A DNA stretch of 63,480 nt. It comes from CAYTTR01 sp964440805 (GTDB lineage: Bacteria > Acidobacteriota > Aminicenantia > Aminicenantales > Aminicenantaceae). Under the pieces are notes generated by a model. It searched no databases. It saw nothing but the letters and a program-made list of their open reading frames with translations, and was not told the DNA's origin. A program made the position numbers and the translations under genes. This document shows positions 26,408-34,135 of this stretch, piece by piece. The DNA is taken from positions 1-63,480 of the forward strand of contig CAYTTR010000012.1 of assembly GCA_964440805.1 (NCBI GenBank), read 5' to 3'. The first letter of the stretch is position 1; each line of letters begins with the position of its first letter.

Positions 26408-27651
26408 GAGTCACTCTTTTCAAAGAAATTGTTCAAATGGCTCTTGACTCCCTGAAAACTCATAAATTACGCTCTTTTTTAACTCTTTTGGGAATTCTCA
26501 TCGGAGTAATGACAGTCATCGGAATGGTTTCCATTATCCAGGGGCTGAACAGAACCTTCTTGGCCGAACTGGAATCGGTCGGCTCGGATATAATTATAAT
26601 CTCAAAAACAGAACCGGGAATTCAGGTAGGACAGCCGTCAGAAGAAATGAGAACCCGCAAGAATCTTACTCTTGAAGATGCCAAGGCTATAGAGGAAGAG
26701 TGTTCTTTAGTCAAAGCTGTGGCTGTTGATCTGGTGGCTGATGTCTTTCAGGGAATTCCAATTAAGTACCAAAACATTAAAAGCCAGGATTCAATCATCA
26801 TCGGAATGAACGAAAAATTCCCGGAGATTCTTTCCGTCTACTTACCTGCAGAAGGTCGGTTCATCACTGAATCCGATGTCATTCACCGGACCAAGGTCTG
26901 TGTTCTGGGAGCGGAATTAAAAGAAACCCTTTTTCCTCACACAAATGCTGTGGGCAAAAAAATTCGAATTGGAGCCGAAGAATTTCTGGTTATTGGTGTT
27001 CTGGAGAAGAGGGGACAAATGTTCGGACAGAGCCAAGATAATCTGGCCGGCATACCCATAACCACCTTGACGAAGTATTTTCCTTACGATCTAACCAATC
27101 TGGAAATAATTGCTACTCCCACTAAGCACGGCTACATTCAGGAGGCCATTGATCAGATTACCAATGTTCTTCGGATAAGAAGGAAGATTCCCGTGGGAAA
27201 ACCAAACGATTTTGCTGTTTTCACCCAGGATACAATCATTGACCTCTATAACCAGTTGACCGGAGCTGCCTACTTAGTAATGATCGCCATCTCCTCGATC
27301 GGATTGCTGGTTGGAGGTATCGGCGTAATGAACATCATGCTGGTCTCGGTTAAAGAAAGAACCCGGGAAATCGGTATCCGGAAGGCAATCGGGGCCCGCT
27401 CAGGTGATATACTCAGACAATTCCTTATAGAAGCTATCTTCCTCACCGCCACAGGGGGAACCCTGGGAGTTATCCTGGGTTTTTTGGTGGCTTTTTTAGT
27501 CAGAACAGCCACTCCTTTACCAGCCTCGGTCACTTCCTGGTCAGTAGCTCTCGGTCTGGGAGTTTCAGTGGCAGTGGGGCTTTTTTTCGGGATCTTTCCA
27601 GCCCAGAAAGCTTCCCGCACCGATCCCATTGTATCGTTACGATACGAGTAA
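26404..27651 (+). CDS. MacB-like ABC transporter permease 2
   Basis: A 415-residue paralogue of the preceding gene with the same architecture: N-terminal helix containing LRSFLTLLGILIGVMTVIG, periplasmic domain, and C-terminal FtsX helices with GIRKAIGARSGDILRQFLIE. It starts inside the stop of permease 1 (ATGA overlap). No MacB-type ATPase and no MacA-type adaptor follows. A MITE-like repeat end lies 33 bp downstream. The cognate ATPase must be encoded elsewhere. Confidence 0.9.
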   Translation: MRVTLFKEIVQMALDSLKTHKLRSFLTLLGILIGVMTVIGMVSIIQGLNRTFLAELESVGSDIIIISKTEPGIQVGQPSEEMRTRKNLTLEDAKAIEEECSLVKAVAVDLVADVFQGIPIKYQNIKSQDSIIIGMNEKFPEILSVYLPAEGRFITESDVIHRTKVCVLGAELKETLFPHTNAVGKKIRIGAEEFLVIGVLEKRGQMFGQSQDNLAGIPITTLTKYFPYDLTNLEIIATPTKHGYIQEAIDQITNVLRIRRKIPVGKPNDFAVFTQDTIIDLYNQLTGAAYLVMIAISSIGLLVGGIGVMNIMLVSVKERTREIGIRKAIGARSGDILRQFLIEAIFLTATGGTLGVILGFLVAFLVRTATPLPASVTSWSVALGLGVSVAVGLFFGIFPAQKASRTDPIVSLRYE

Positions 27652-27683
27652 GAGTCAGAACCTTTTCCTAAATTGCCCTCAAA

Positions 27684-27722
27684 TAACCTGGATTATTCAC
27701 GAGTGGAGGTTGCCGCAGGGGT
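27684..27722 (+). repeat. MITE-like repeat end (copy 3)
   Basis: TAACCTGGATTATTCACGAG followed by TGGAGGTTGCCGCAGGGG. The first 16 bases are the terminal inverted repeat. The following bases match the CGAGTCGAGGT type of inner end found at 60425 and, inverted, at 32392-32420. Only one end is present. Confidence 0.7.
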
Positions 27723-27728
27723 TAGCTG

Positions 27729-29207
27729 TTATGTTTCTATAGTTTTTCTAAAATGAAAGCCAAAAATTGCAAACGTAACTGCCAAGTGGAAAAAACGGGG
27801 CCGCCTTACCAATGTCCAGAATAGAAGTTTCCAGTAATGGAATCTTTCTTTTCCTTTTATTCCTAAATACCAGATAGATTTATAAAATGCGCTAAGGTTA
27901 CAAAATTTTAAAGGGATTTTTCTCTTTAAGGGTTTTGGCTTATATTCCTTTAAGAAGGTTATCACACGCTTATAATAATGTCTGGGTGAATAAATCGTAT
28001 TGAGTATGTTCTTATAGCCTTTAATAAGCGCTTCCATATTCATTTTAGGGATGAAGTTTATCGAAAAATCTGTGTTATCTCCAGAAGAATCATCCAACAA
28101 TCTGTCTTCTTTTTTAAGGCGGTGATAAAGCCTGGTACCTTGGGGTGCATTCAACAATCCAACCATAGCTGTCACAATCCCGCTTTTTTGAATAAAACTT
28201 ATTTGTCTTTCAAAAATTGAAGGAGGGTCATTATCAAAACCTACAATAAATCCTCCCTGAACTTCAAAACCATTGTCCTGGATTTTTTTTACACAAGCTA
28301 TTAAATCACGATTCTTATTTAGGTATTTATTGCATTCCGTAAGACTCTCTTCATTTGGAGTTTCGATTCCGATAAAAACCCTGTTAAACCCAGCCTTGAC
28401 CATCAATTGCATCAGTTCCTCGTCATCGGAAAGATTTATCGATGCTTCAGTGAAAAAATAAAAAGGATATTTTTTCTGTCTCATCCAATCGATTAAAAAC
28501 GGCAAAAGTTCAGTTTTGAGTTTTTTCTTATTACCTATGAAATTATCATCAACGAAAAATACTCCACCTTTCCAGCCATGTTCATATAAAACTTCCAGTT
28601 CTTTTAAAACCTGGCTGTTACTCTTAGTGCGTGGTTTATGCCCATTCAGAATAATGATGTCACAGAATTCACAATTATAGGGGCAGCCCCTGGAATATTG
28701 AATGCTCACCGAAGCGTATTTTTTCAAGTTAATAAGATCCCATTGCGGAGGAGGTGTCTCTCTTATATCAGGCCGCCTTTTAGAGGTATAAATGCGTTGG
28801 GCGCATCCGTTTTTGAAATCATCCAGAAAAGAGGGAAGTGTACTCTCAGCCTCATCGAGAACAAAATGGTCTATATCCTCAAATTCTTCGTATCCGGTAG
28901 TAAAAAGAGGGCCGCCTGCAACAACTTTAATTTCCAGATTTTTACACCTTCTTATGACCTCCCGGGCTGACTTTTTCTGAACGACCATAGCACTGATTAA
29001 TACATAGTCAGCCCACTTAAGGTCGTCCTCTGTTAAAACAGAAACATTCATATCAATAAGCTTTTTCTCCCATTCTTTGGGAAGCATTGCAGCCACGGTC
29101 AATAAACCAAGCGGTGGAAAAGATGCTTTTTTTGAAATGAATTTCAAAGCATGCTTAAAACTCCAAAACGTGTCTGGATATTTTGGGTAAACTAAAAGCA
29201 TTTTCAT
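27729..29207 (-). CDS. B12-binding radical SAM protein (HpnP-like, DUF4070)
   Basis: A 492-residue cobalamin-dependent radical SAM enzyme, probably a methylase. The B12-binding domain is about 1-130. The iron-sulfur motif Cys175-x3-Cys179-x2-Cys182 sits in YSRGCPYNCEFCD, then the TIM-like barrel with FFVDDNFIGNKKKLK, and a C-terminal DUF4070-type region. The overall layout resembles HpnP, the hopanoid C-2 methylase. No hopanoid gene is nearby, so the substrate may be another membrane lipid. It is monocistronic, with a MITE-like repeat about 100 bp upstream. Confidence 0.85.
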   Translation of the reverse strand: MKMLLVYPKYPDTFWSFKHALKFISKKASFPPLGLLTVAAMLPKEWEKKLIDMNVSVLTEDDLKWADYVLISAMVVQKKSAREVIRRCKNLEIKVVAGGPLFTTGYEEFEDIDHFVLDEAESTLPSFLDDFKNGCAQRIYTSKRRPDIRETPPPQWDLINLKKYASVSIQYSRGCPYNCEFCDIIILNGHKPRTKSNSQVLKELEVLYEHGWKGGVFFVDDNFIGNKKKLKTELLPFLIDWMRQKKYPFYFFTEASINLSDDEELMQLMVKAGFNRVFIGIETPNEESLTECNKYLNKNRDLIACVKKIQDNGFEVQGGFIVGFDNDPPSIFERQISFIQKSGIVTAMVGLLNAPQGTRLYHRLKKEDRLLDDSSGDNTDFSINFIPKMNMEALIKGYKNILNTIYSPRHYYKRVITFLKEYKPKPLKRKIPLKFCNLSAFYKSIWYLGIKGKERFHYWKLLFWTLVRRPRFFHLAVTFAIFGFHFRKTIET

Positions 29208-29628
29208 GTTTAAACTCCTGAGTCACTCCTTCTTAGAGTCCCCGTGTACGAATTCCCTTTCATTATATTGGCTTTCTCAATTGAATTGTCATCGAAGAAG
29301 AAACTTTTTAACCTGGATTATTCATAAAAAAAACCACCATTTATAATATAACAAAAATCATGAATGATTTAAAAGATTTTCTCTCGGTGCACATAAAGAA
29401 AGTGAGTTTAGTAAATTCTACCATTAAATCTTATCTAAGAACCGGCTTTTTTATGAATAATAGATTATAGAAACGAAATTAACAGGAAAAAGATTCAATC
29501 AATTGCTTTCTTTTCCTCTTATTTTGGCATTTTTTACTTCTTACCGGGCCAAAAGACTTTCTATCAGCGATAGTTAAGGAAAAATAAAAAAAAGAGTTTA
29601 AAAAATCTAAAGACAGGAAACAGGATCA
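29208..29628. other. Intergenic region with a MITE-like element
   Basis: A 421-base gap between the radical SAM gene and the AlaX-like gene. It holds the MITE-like element at 29308-29467 and otherwise AT-rich sequence. No gene, tRNA or convincing terminator was found in it. Confidence 0.6.
29308..29467 (+). repeat. MITE-like element (copy 4, both ends)
   Basis: A 160-bp element. It starts TTAACCTGGATTATTCATAA and ends in TTATGAATAATAGATTA, an imperfect inverted copy of the start. Its interior is clearly similar to 32180-32292 of copy 5 over about 110 bases (shared blocks include TGATTTAA, AGATTTT and CATTAAAT). It carries no gene, as expected for a non-autonomous element. Confidence 0.75.
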
Positions 29629-30834
29629 TTAATTATAAGACTTAAGAGTTTCCTGCAAAATTTCTTCTGTCCGCTTCATAACCAGAGGCATTTTTTCTTT
29701 TCCCTCGCCAGCCATTTCAACCAGGGAAGGACGGCCTCCTCCCCTGGCATTAAAAAGGGAAGCTACCAAGGGTAGTACTTTTCTTAAATCAATAGCTAAA
29801 GATTCAGAAGCAGCCATTACTAAATGGCATCTTTCCTCCGAAGCTGAACCAAAGACAGCAACATATTCCCCGCTTTTAATGACATTTAAAGCAAGATGCC
29901 TTAATTCATCTGGTGGGCGCTCCTTGAATAATCTTACCATCAGGGGGCTTTCAGCCTCACTGATCATTTCTTCAGCCTCGTAGACAGCCAATTTTTGATT
30001 TAATTTCTTAAGCTTGCGTACTAAATCCTTTTGGTTTGAAGAAAGCTTAGCCACAGCCTTGGTGACTTCTTCTTGCTTAACATTAAAATCGACTGCCAGT
30101 TGGCGAATAAGCCGGTGTTTCAAGCTATAATCTGAGAAAGCTCTCCTACCACAGACAAATTCAAAGCGGATATTCTCCCTTATCCGTTCCCATTTAGTGA
30201 TTTTTATCAAACCCACTTCCCCGGTCCGGCAAGGATGAGTTCCTCCGCAGGCCGAATAGTCGAAACCATCAACTTCAACAATTCTTAGTAAACCTGTTTT
30301 TACCGGCGGCCTGCGGAGCGGTATCTCACTAATTTTTTCCAGGGGAAGAAAATAAGCTTTTATCTCCAAATTCTTAAAAACTACCTCATTGGACCGCTTT
30401 TCCACTTTCTCAACTGCTTCATCCGTAGCTTTGTCCATTGAGATTTCAACAGTGGATACTTTTTCCCCCAGATGAAAAGAGCAGGTTTCAGCCTGGTAAA
30501 GCTCATAAAAACTCTGGCTGAGTATATGCTGGCCGGCATGCTGCTGCATATGATCAAAACGCCTTTCCCAATCTATTTTTCCTTTCACTTCTTTTACATC
30601 AAGAGGATACTTCAACCAGTGAATTATCCGGCCTTCTTCCTCTGAGACATCCACAACTTCTATACCGCCGAGGATTCCTTTATCAGCCGGCTGTCCGCCT
30701 GATTCCGGATAAAAACAGGTTCTATTTAGGATGACTCCTGTTTTATTGTTTTTCTGGATGGTCTCGATGACTCTGGTATTAAAGTCCACCAGGTAAGGAT
30801 CATCGTAGTAAAGTCTTTCACTTTGGTCAGCCAT
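29629..30834 (-). CDS. Alanyl-tRNA editing protein, AlaX-L type with DHHA1 domain
   Basis: A trans-editing deacylase of 401 residues that hydrolyses mischarged Ser-tRNA(Ala) or Gly-tRNA(Ala). Zinc ligands are His99 and His103 (QHAGQHIL) and Cys196 and His200 (CGGTH). The N-terminal domain resembles the AlaRS second-additional domain (ESGGQPADKG near 45). The C-terminal part (about 250-400) is DHHA1-like with GGGRPSLVEMAGEG. There is no aminoacylation core, so it is not AlaRS. Confidence 0.9.
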   Translation of the reverse strand: MADQSERLYYDDPYLVDFNTRVIETIQKNNKTGVILNRTCFYPESGGQPADKGILGGIEVVDVSEEEGRIIHWLKYPLDVKEVKGKIDWERRFDHMQQHAGQHILSQSFYELYQAETCSFHLGEKVSTVEISMDKATDEAVEKVEKRSNEVVFKNLEIKAYFLPLEKISEIPLRRPPVKTGLLRIVEVDGFDYSACGGTHPCRTGEVGLIKITKWERIRENIRFEFVCGRRAFSDYSLKHRLIRQLAVDFNVKQEEVTKAVAKLSSNQKDLVRKLKKLNQKLAVYEAEEMISEAESPLMVRLFKERPPDELRHLALNVIKSGEYVAVFGSASEERCHLVMAASESLAIDLRKVLPLVASLFNARGGGRPSLVEMAGEGKEKMPLVMKRTEEILQETLKSYN

Positions 30835-30930
30835 AGTCTTAACCTCTAAGTTAAATATCCTTGAATTTTCTTTTAGATTATAATCTTAACCAGAATAGAG
30901 TCAAATTGAACGCTAATCCCGTAGTTCCAG

Positions 30931-32148
30931 TCATAACAAGCGGAAAACCAGGAGCGCTGCCAGGGCTGTCAGAAAAATAATGACCGAAGGCCAAATCAGG
31001 AGCCGGTAGACATCCCTGAGCGGGGCTTTGAAGTATTCCAGGGTAAGCACTAAGCAGAGATGAGCTGGAGACAGCAGAATACCCACAAATCCACTGACAT
31101 AAGCAAACATCATTAAAACAAGATCCGGATTCCCTGTACCTATCATGGGAACAAGAATAGGAAAAGAAATGCCTACATAGGCATGATTAACTCCGGTCAG
31201 AATGGCCAGAATAAAAGGAATGGCAAAAAGAAGAATATAGCCTGAAATTCCGTCCGGTTTAAAAACCTCACCCACAAATTCAAGCGAGCTGGAAGCTTCC
31301 AGAGTGCCCTTGAAAACCATCACCGACACTACCAGAAGAACTGTTTTCCAGGAAAAACTCTGCCAGAAAATCTCTGCTCTTTTCTTCAGGCTGAAAGGAA
31401 TAGTAAATTGAGTTAGGAGAGAAACAAGTGCCAGAGATAATAACATGCTCCATTTTAAGAAAAAAATTAAAATAATGACCAGGAGAATAGGCCAAATGCT
31501 TAAAATGAGCTCAAAAAAATCTTTTAACGAAGCTTTTTTTGGGGGAGATATTTCAAGGGGAGTAACATGTTTAAAAAGCAAAATAAATCCAAGCAGAGCA
31601 GCCAGGATGGTAAAAGGAAACTGTACCAGGGAAATTTTTATGATTGGAATCTTAAGAATGGCCGACGCCAGGATTATATTTACATAAAGAGGCCAGCAGT
31701 ATTCCCAGATGTGCCTGAACCAATAGTTTAGAAAAGTCTTCCAGGCCGGAGAAAGATTCCACTGTTTGCCCCCTTCCTCAACTATCGGGGCAGATACCAA
31801 GGCTCCTCCAAGCATTGGTAAAAGCCCGATGAAGGCCGGAGGCAGGGCCAGAACAAGTCTAGGATCAGGCACAAGATTCTTGAGGGCTTGAACCATTTTT
31901 TTAAAGCTTCCCTTGACTTCTAAAATCCGGCTCAGGTAAAGAATAAGGACAATTATTCCAACCAGGCTTAATGTTTCTTGACCAGCCAAAATATGGGCAG
32001 TGTTATTAAGAAAAGCTAAAACATTCATCCGGAAAAGTACAACCAGGGCTGATGTGCCGAGAAGAAGGACGAGCCCGACATCCCATTTTTTTCGAATAAA
32101 ATAAAGAATTAAGAGAATTACAATCAGTAGTTTTATAAGAACTATCAT
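30931..32148 (-). CDS. DUF401-family integral membrane protein
   Basis: A 405-residue, very hydrophobic protein with about 10-11 predicted membrane helices. Sequence features such as LPPAFIGLLPMLGGALVSAP and the late GFVGILLSPAHLCLVLTLEY fit the DUF401 family, distantly related to anion/dicarboxylate permeases (IT superfamily). The substrate is unknown. The start codon lies 2 bases from a MITE-like element (32151-32420), whose CAGGTT end is the only Shine-Dalgarno-like sequence before the ATG. Confidence 0.85.
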   Translation of the reverse strand: MIVLIKLLIVILLILYFIRKKWDVGLVLLLGTSALVVLFRMNVLAFLNNTAHILAGQETLSLVGIIVLILYLSRILEVKGSFKKMVQALKNLVPDPRLVLALPPAFIGLLPMLGGALVSAPIVEEGGKQWNLSPAWKTFLNYWFRHIWEYCWPLYVNIILASAILKIPIIKISLVQFPFTILAALLGFILLFKHVTPLEISPPKKASLKDFFELILSIWPILLVIILIFFLKWSMLLSLALVSLLTQFTIPFSLKKRAEIFWQSFSWKTVLLVVSVMVFKGTLEASSSLEFVGEVFKPDGISGYILLFAIPFILAILTGVNHAYVGISFPILVPMIGTGNPDLVLMMFAYVSGFVGILLSPAHLCLVLTLEYFKAPLRDVYRLLIWPSVIIFLTALAALLVFRLL

Positions 32149-32150
32149 TG

Positions 32151-32420
32151 TTAACCTGAACTATTCATAAAAAAGGCCGATACTTTTTATATCACAAATA
32201 CTATCTATGATTTAAGAGATTTTATCATGGCGTACGTAAAGAAATTAGGTTCATTAAATCTTTTCATTAAATTTTATTTAAAATCGGTCTTTTTTCCCCT
32301 CTGGGCGAGCCGCGCTCGCCGCATCTGCTTCGTTACAGGAGACTTGCGGTGGAGGACTTCAGCTGCGTGTCCTGTGCCTCGTATCTACGGCGACCTCGAC
32401 TCGTGAATAATCCAGGTTAA
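32151..32420 (+). repeat. MITE-like element with GC-rich interior (copy 5)
   Basis: A 270-bp element. Terminal inverted repeats are TTAACCTGAACTATTCA (32151-32167) and TGAATAATCCAGGTTAA (32404-32420), matching at 15 of 17 positions. Bases 32151-32202 are identical to the window start, inverted. The first 140 bases resemble copy 4. The last 125 (32296-32420) are a GC-rich block with a perfect 7-bp hairpin GGCGAGC-CGC-GCTCGCC (32304-32320). No transposase is encoded. Confidence 0.85.
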
Positions 32421-32490
32421 TTAACTTCCAATAAATTAAAAAATAAAGCTCTCTATTTTAACAATTTGGAAAAAAAATAACCAATTAAGA

Positions 32491-32512
32491 AAGGGAACGT
32501 TCCCCCTTGTTC
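32491..32512. repeat. Short GGGAACGTTCCC element (copy 2)
   Basis: AAGGGAACGTTCCCCCTTG contains the perfect 12-base palindrome GGGAACGTTCCC. It is the core of the family seen at 7211, 34051, 34148 and 62181. Confidence 0.55.
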
Positions 32513-32551
32513 AGTCTGTCCAGAAAAAAAGAGTGCGAGAAAAAAAGAAAA

Positions 32552-32623
32552 GTTTATTGCGTTTGTTGCGTTTATTGCGTTTGTTGCGTTTGTTGCGTTT
32601 ATTCGGTTTATTTGGTTTGAAAA
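32552..32623 (+). repeat. 9-bp-period array 4
   Basis: Seven clear units plus one decayed: gtttattgc, gtttgttgc, gtttattgc, gtttgttgc, gtttgttgc, gtttattcg, gtttatttg, gtttgaaaa. The leader AAGAAAA resembles that of array 3 and the bases before the GTTTATTGAG at 62936. Confidence 0.88.
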
Positions 32624-32732
32624 GGTTGAGTGATAAAAAGGACGAACGATATAAACAATTTTTATGGGACTGTTTGCATTGGAAATACGGGAAAACTCTC
32701 GGAAACAAAAATAGTTTTCCTTAAACTTTTTG

Positions 32733-33467
32733 TCAAAAGCTGAGATAAATTGTCCGCAGGCTTAAAATTATTAGCAGAATTCCCACCACCAGCATCAAAG
32801 CCTTAGTAGGAAGTTTCTTACAAGCCAGAGCAGCAAAGGGTGCGGCAATCATACCTCCTATTATTAAACCCAGAATTACTTTCCAATGGGTCAACTTGAT
32901 CAATGTGAAAAATGTAACTGCTTGAGCAAAAGTTATGAAAAATTCTGCCAGATTAACGGAGCCGATGGTCAAGCGAGGATTATTACCTCTGGCTACCAGG
33001 CTGGAAGTCACAATCGGCCCCCAGCCCCCTCCTCCACATGCATCAAAGAATCCCCCGGCAAGCCCAAGAGGAAAGAGTTTTGAATGAACTTCTTTTTCTT
33101 TTAAAGGATGAAATGACTTGTAAATAATAATTAATCCCATTAGGAGTAAATAGGCAGCTATGAACGGTTTGATTTTATTCCCGGGGACAGAGCTGAGAAA
33201 ATAAGCTCCCGTAATTCCACCGATGAGACCGGGGATAAGCAGTTTTTTGAAAAGTTCTTTTTTAACATTTCCCAACTTCAAATGGGATATGCCGGTGACT
33301 CCGGTGGTAAAGACCTCGGCTGTATGGACACTTGCACTAGCTATAGCAGGGGAGACACCGAAACTTAAAAGAATAGATGTTGAGGAAACACCGTAAGCCA
33401 TACCCAAAGCACCATCAATCATTTGGGCAATAAATCCTATCAAAATAAAAAGAATGAGGCTGTCCAT
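32733..33467 (-). CDS. TauE/SafE-family membrane permease
   Basis: A 244-residue integral membrane protein with about 7-8 helices of the TauE/SafE (COG0730) family, implicated in export or uptake of sulfite, sulfonates or small organosulfur acids. The N-terminal GFIAQMIDGALGMAYGV and mid-protein GGFFDACGGGGWGPIV are family hallmarks. It has a strong AGGAGG site. The physiological substrate is not deducible, and no sulfur genes are adjacent. Confidence 0.88.
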   Translation of the reverse strand: MDSLILFILIGFIAQMIDGALGMAYGVSSTSILLSFGVSPAIASASVHTAEVFTTGVTGISHLKLGNVKKELFKKLLIPGLIGGITGAYFLSSVPGNKIKPFIAAYLLLMGLIIIYKSFHPLKEKEVHSKLFPLGLAGGFFDACGGGGWGPIVTSSLVARGNNPRLTIGSVNLAEFFITFAQAVTFFTLIKLTHWKVILGLIIGGMIAAPFAALACKKLPTKALMLVVGILLIILSLRTIYLSF

Positions 33468-33795
33468 TTTAGTAAACCTCCTGAAAAATTAACTTATAAT
33501 ACTCTGTTTGTATTGTTATTTGATTATAATTATATTACTATCGTAGTATTGACAAGGAATTTTTTGATAATTATTGATTAGCTAGTGGCGGCTTACCTAC
33601 GGCGGCGGTCAAAAGTGAATATTTTGAATTTCCGGAGATGCCCTTCTCACACCTCCTCCGTCCTTCAATATTTCTTAAATAAAATAAATAAAATCGACTG
33701 AATGGACGAAATAAACCAAATAGACCGATACCCGTTTATTGAGAAATCTCGGCAATGAGCTGGAAATTTTTGAGATAGCTAAATTATAAAGGCAC
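33468..33795. other. Intergenic region with an inverted 9-bp array
   Basis: A 328-base gap. The half beside the TauE gene is AT-rich and may carry that gene's promoter, but no clear hexamer pair was chosen. The part at 33676-33727 is a 9-bp-period array on the minus strand. No gene is supported. Confidence 0.55.
33676..33727 (-). repeat. 9-bp-period array 5 (minus orientation)
   Basis: Read on the minus strand the units are ggtctattt, ggtttattt, cgtccattc, agtcgattt, tatttattt, all nine bases, matching the consensus in shifted phase. Confidence 0.65.
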
Positions 33796-34008
33796 TTAAA
33801 AGTAGCCTAAATTCTTCAAGCGTTGGCGGATTTTTTCAATTTCTTCCTTGGTCAGCTCGGTCTTTTCAGTATCCTGCAAAGATACCAGGTCACGTAAGAC
33901 ATAGACCACAAATTCATTGACGCTGCTGAAACCACTTCCTTTTATGATATTTTTTATTCTGTTGTAAATAGGACGGGGAATTTTGATGGTTACTTTATCC
34001 TTATTCAC
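33796..34008 (-). CDS. Orphan ribbon-helix-helix (CopG/Arc-type) protein
   Basis: A 70-residue protein. TIKIPRPIYNRIKNII forms the beta-ribbon and first helix, and GFSSVNEFVVYVLRDLVS the second helix, giving a dimeric DNA-binding fold. The C-terminal tail EEIEKIRQRLKNLGYF resembles tails found in related CopG-like proteins of anaerobes. The start is GTG, without a clear ribosome site. No toxin gene is adjacent, so this is more likely a stand-alone regulator than an antitoxin. Confidence 0.7.
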   Translation of the reverse strand: MNKDKVTIKIPRPIYNRIKNIIKGSGFSSVNEFVVYVLRDLVSLQDTEKTELTKEEIEKIRQRLKNLGYF

Positions 34009-34050
34009 GGAAATTATTTTAATTACCGGAAATATTTATGTCAATAAAAA

Positions 34051-34085
34051 AGGGGGGACGTTCCCCAAAGGGACACCCCTTCCCC
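34051..34085 (+). repeat. GGGGACGTTCCCC element, left arm (copy 3)
   Basis: About 35 bases that are nearly the exact inverse of 34148-34182. Together they form a 132-bp inverted repeat with a loop of about 60 bases spanning the end of rnhC and its downstream spacer. Confidence 0.8.
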
Positions 34086-34135
34086 AGAAAAACCTTGTTT
34101 GACACATTAGTATCCAATAACCGAATAAAGAGATT

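Larger units (their letters stand above)
32421..32732. other. Intergenic region with repeats
   Basis: This gap before the TauE gene holds a palindrome-containing GGGAACGTTCCC element (32491-32512) and a 9-bp-period array (32552-32623). Reading frames across the array give only NKR repeats and are not credible genes. Confidence 0.6.

Noticed and set aside
32511..32708. 65-codon minus-strand frame with NKRNKRNKR repeats
   Set aside because: It is a translation of the 9-bp array and has no independent coding signal.
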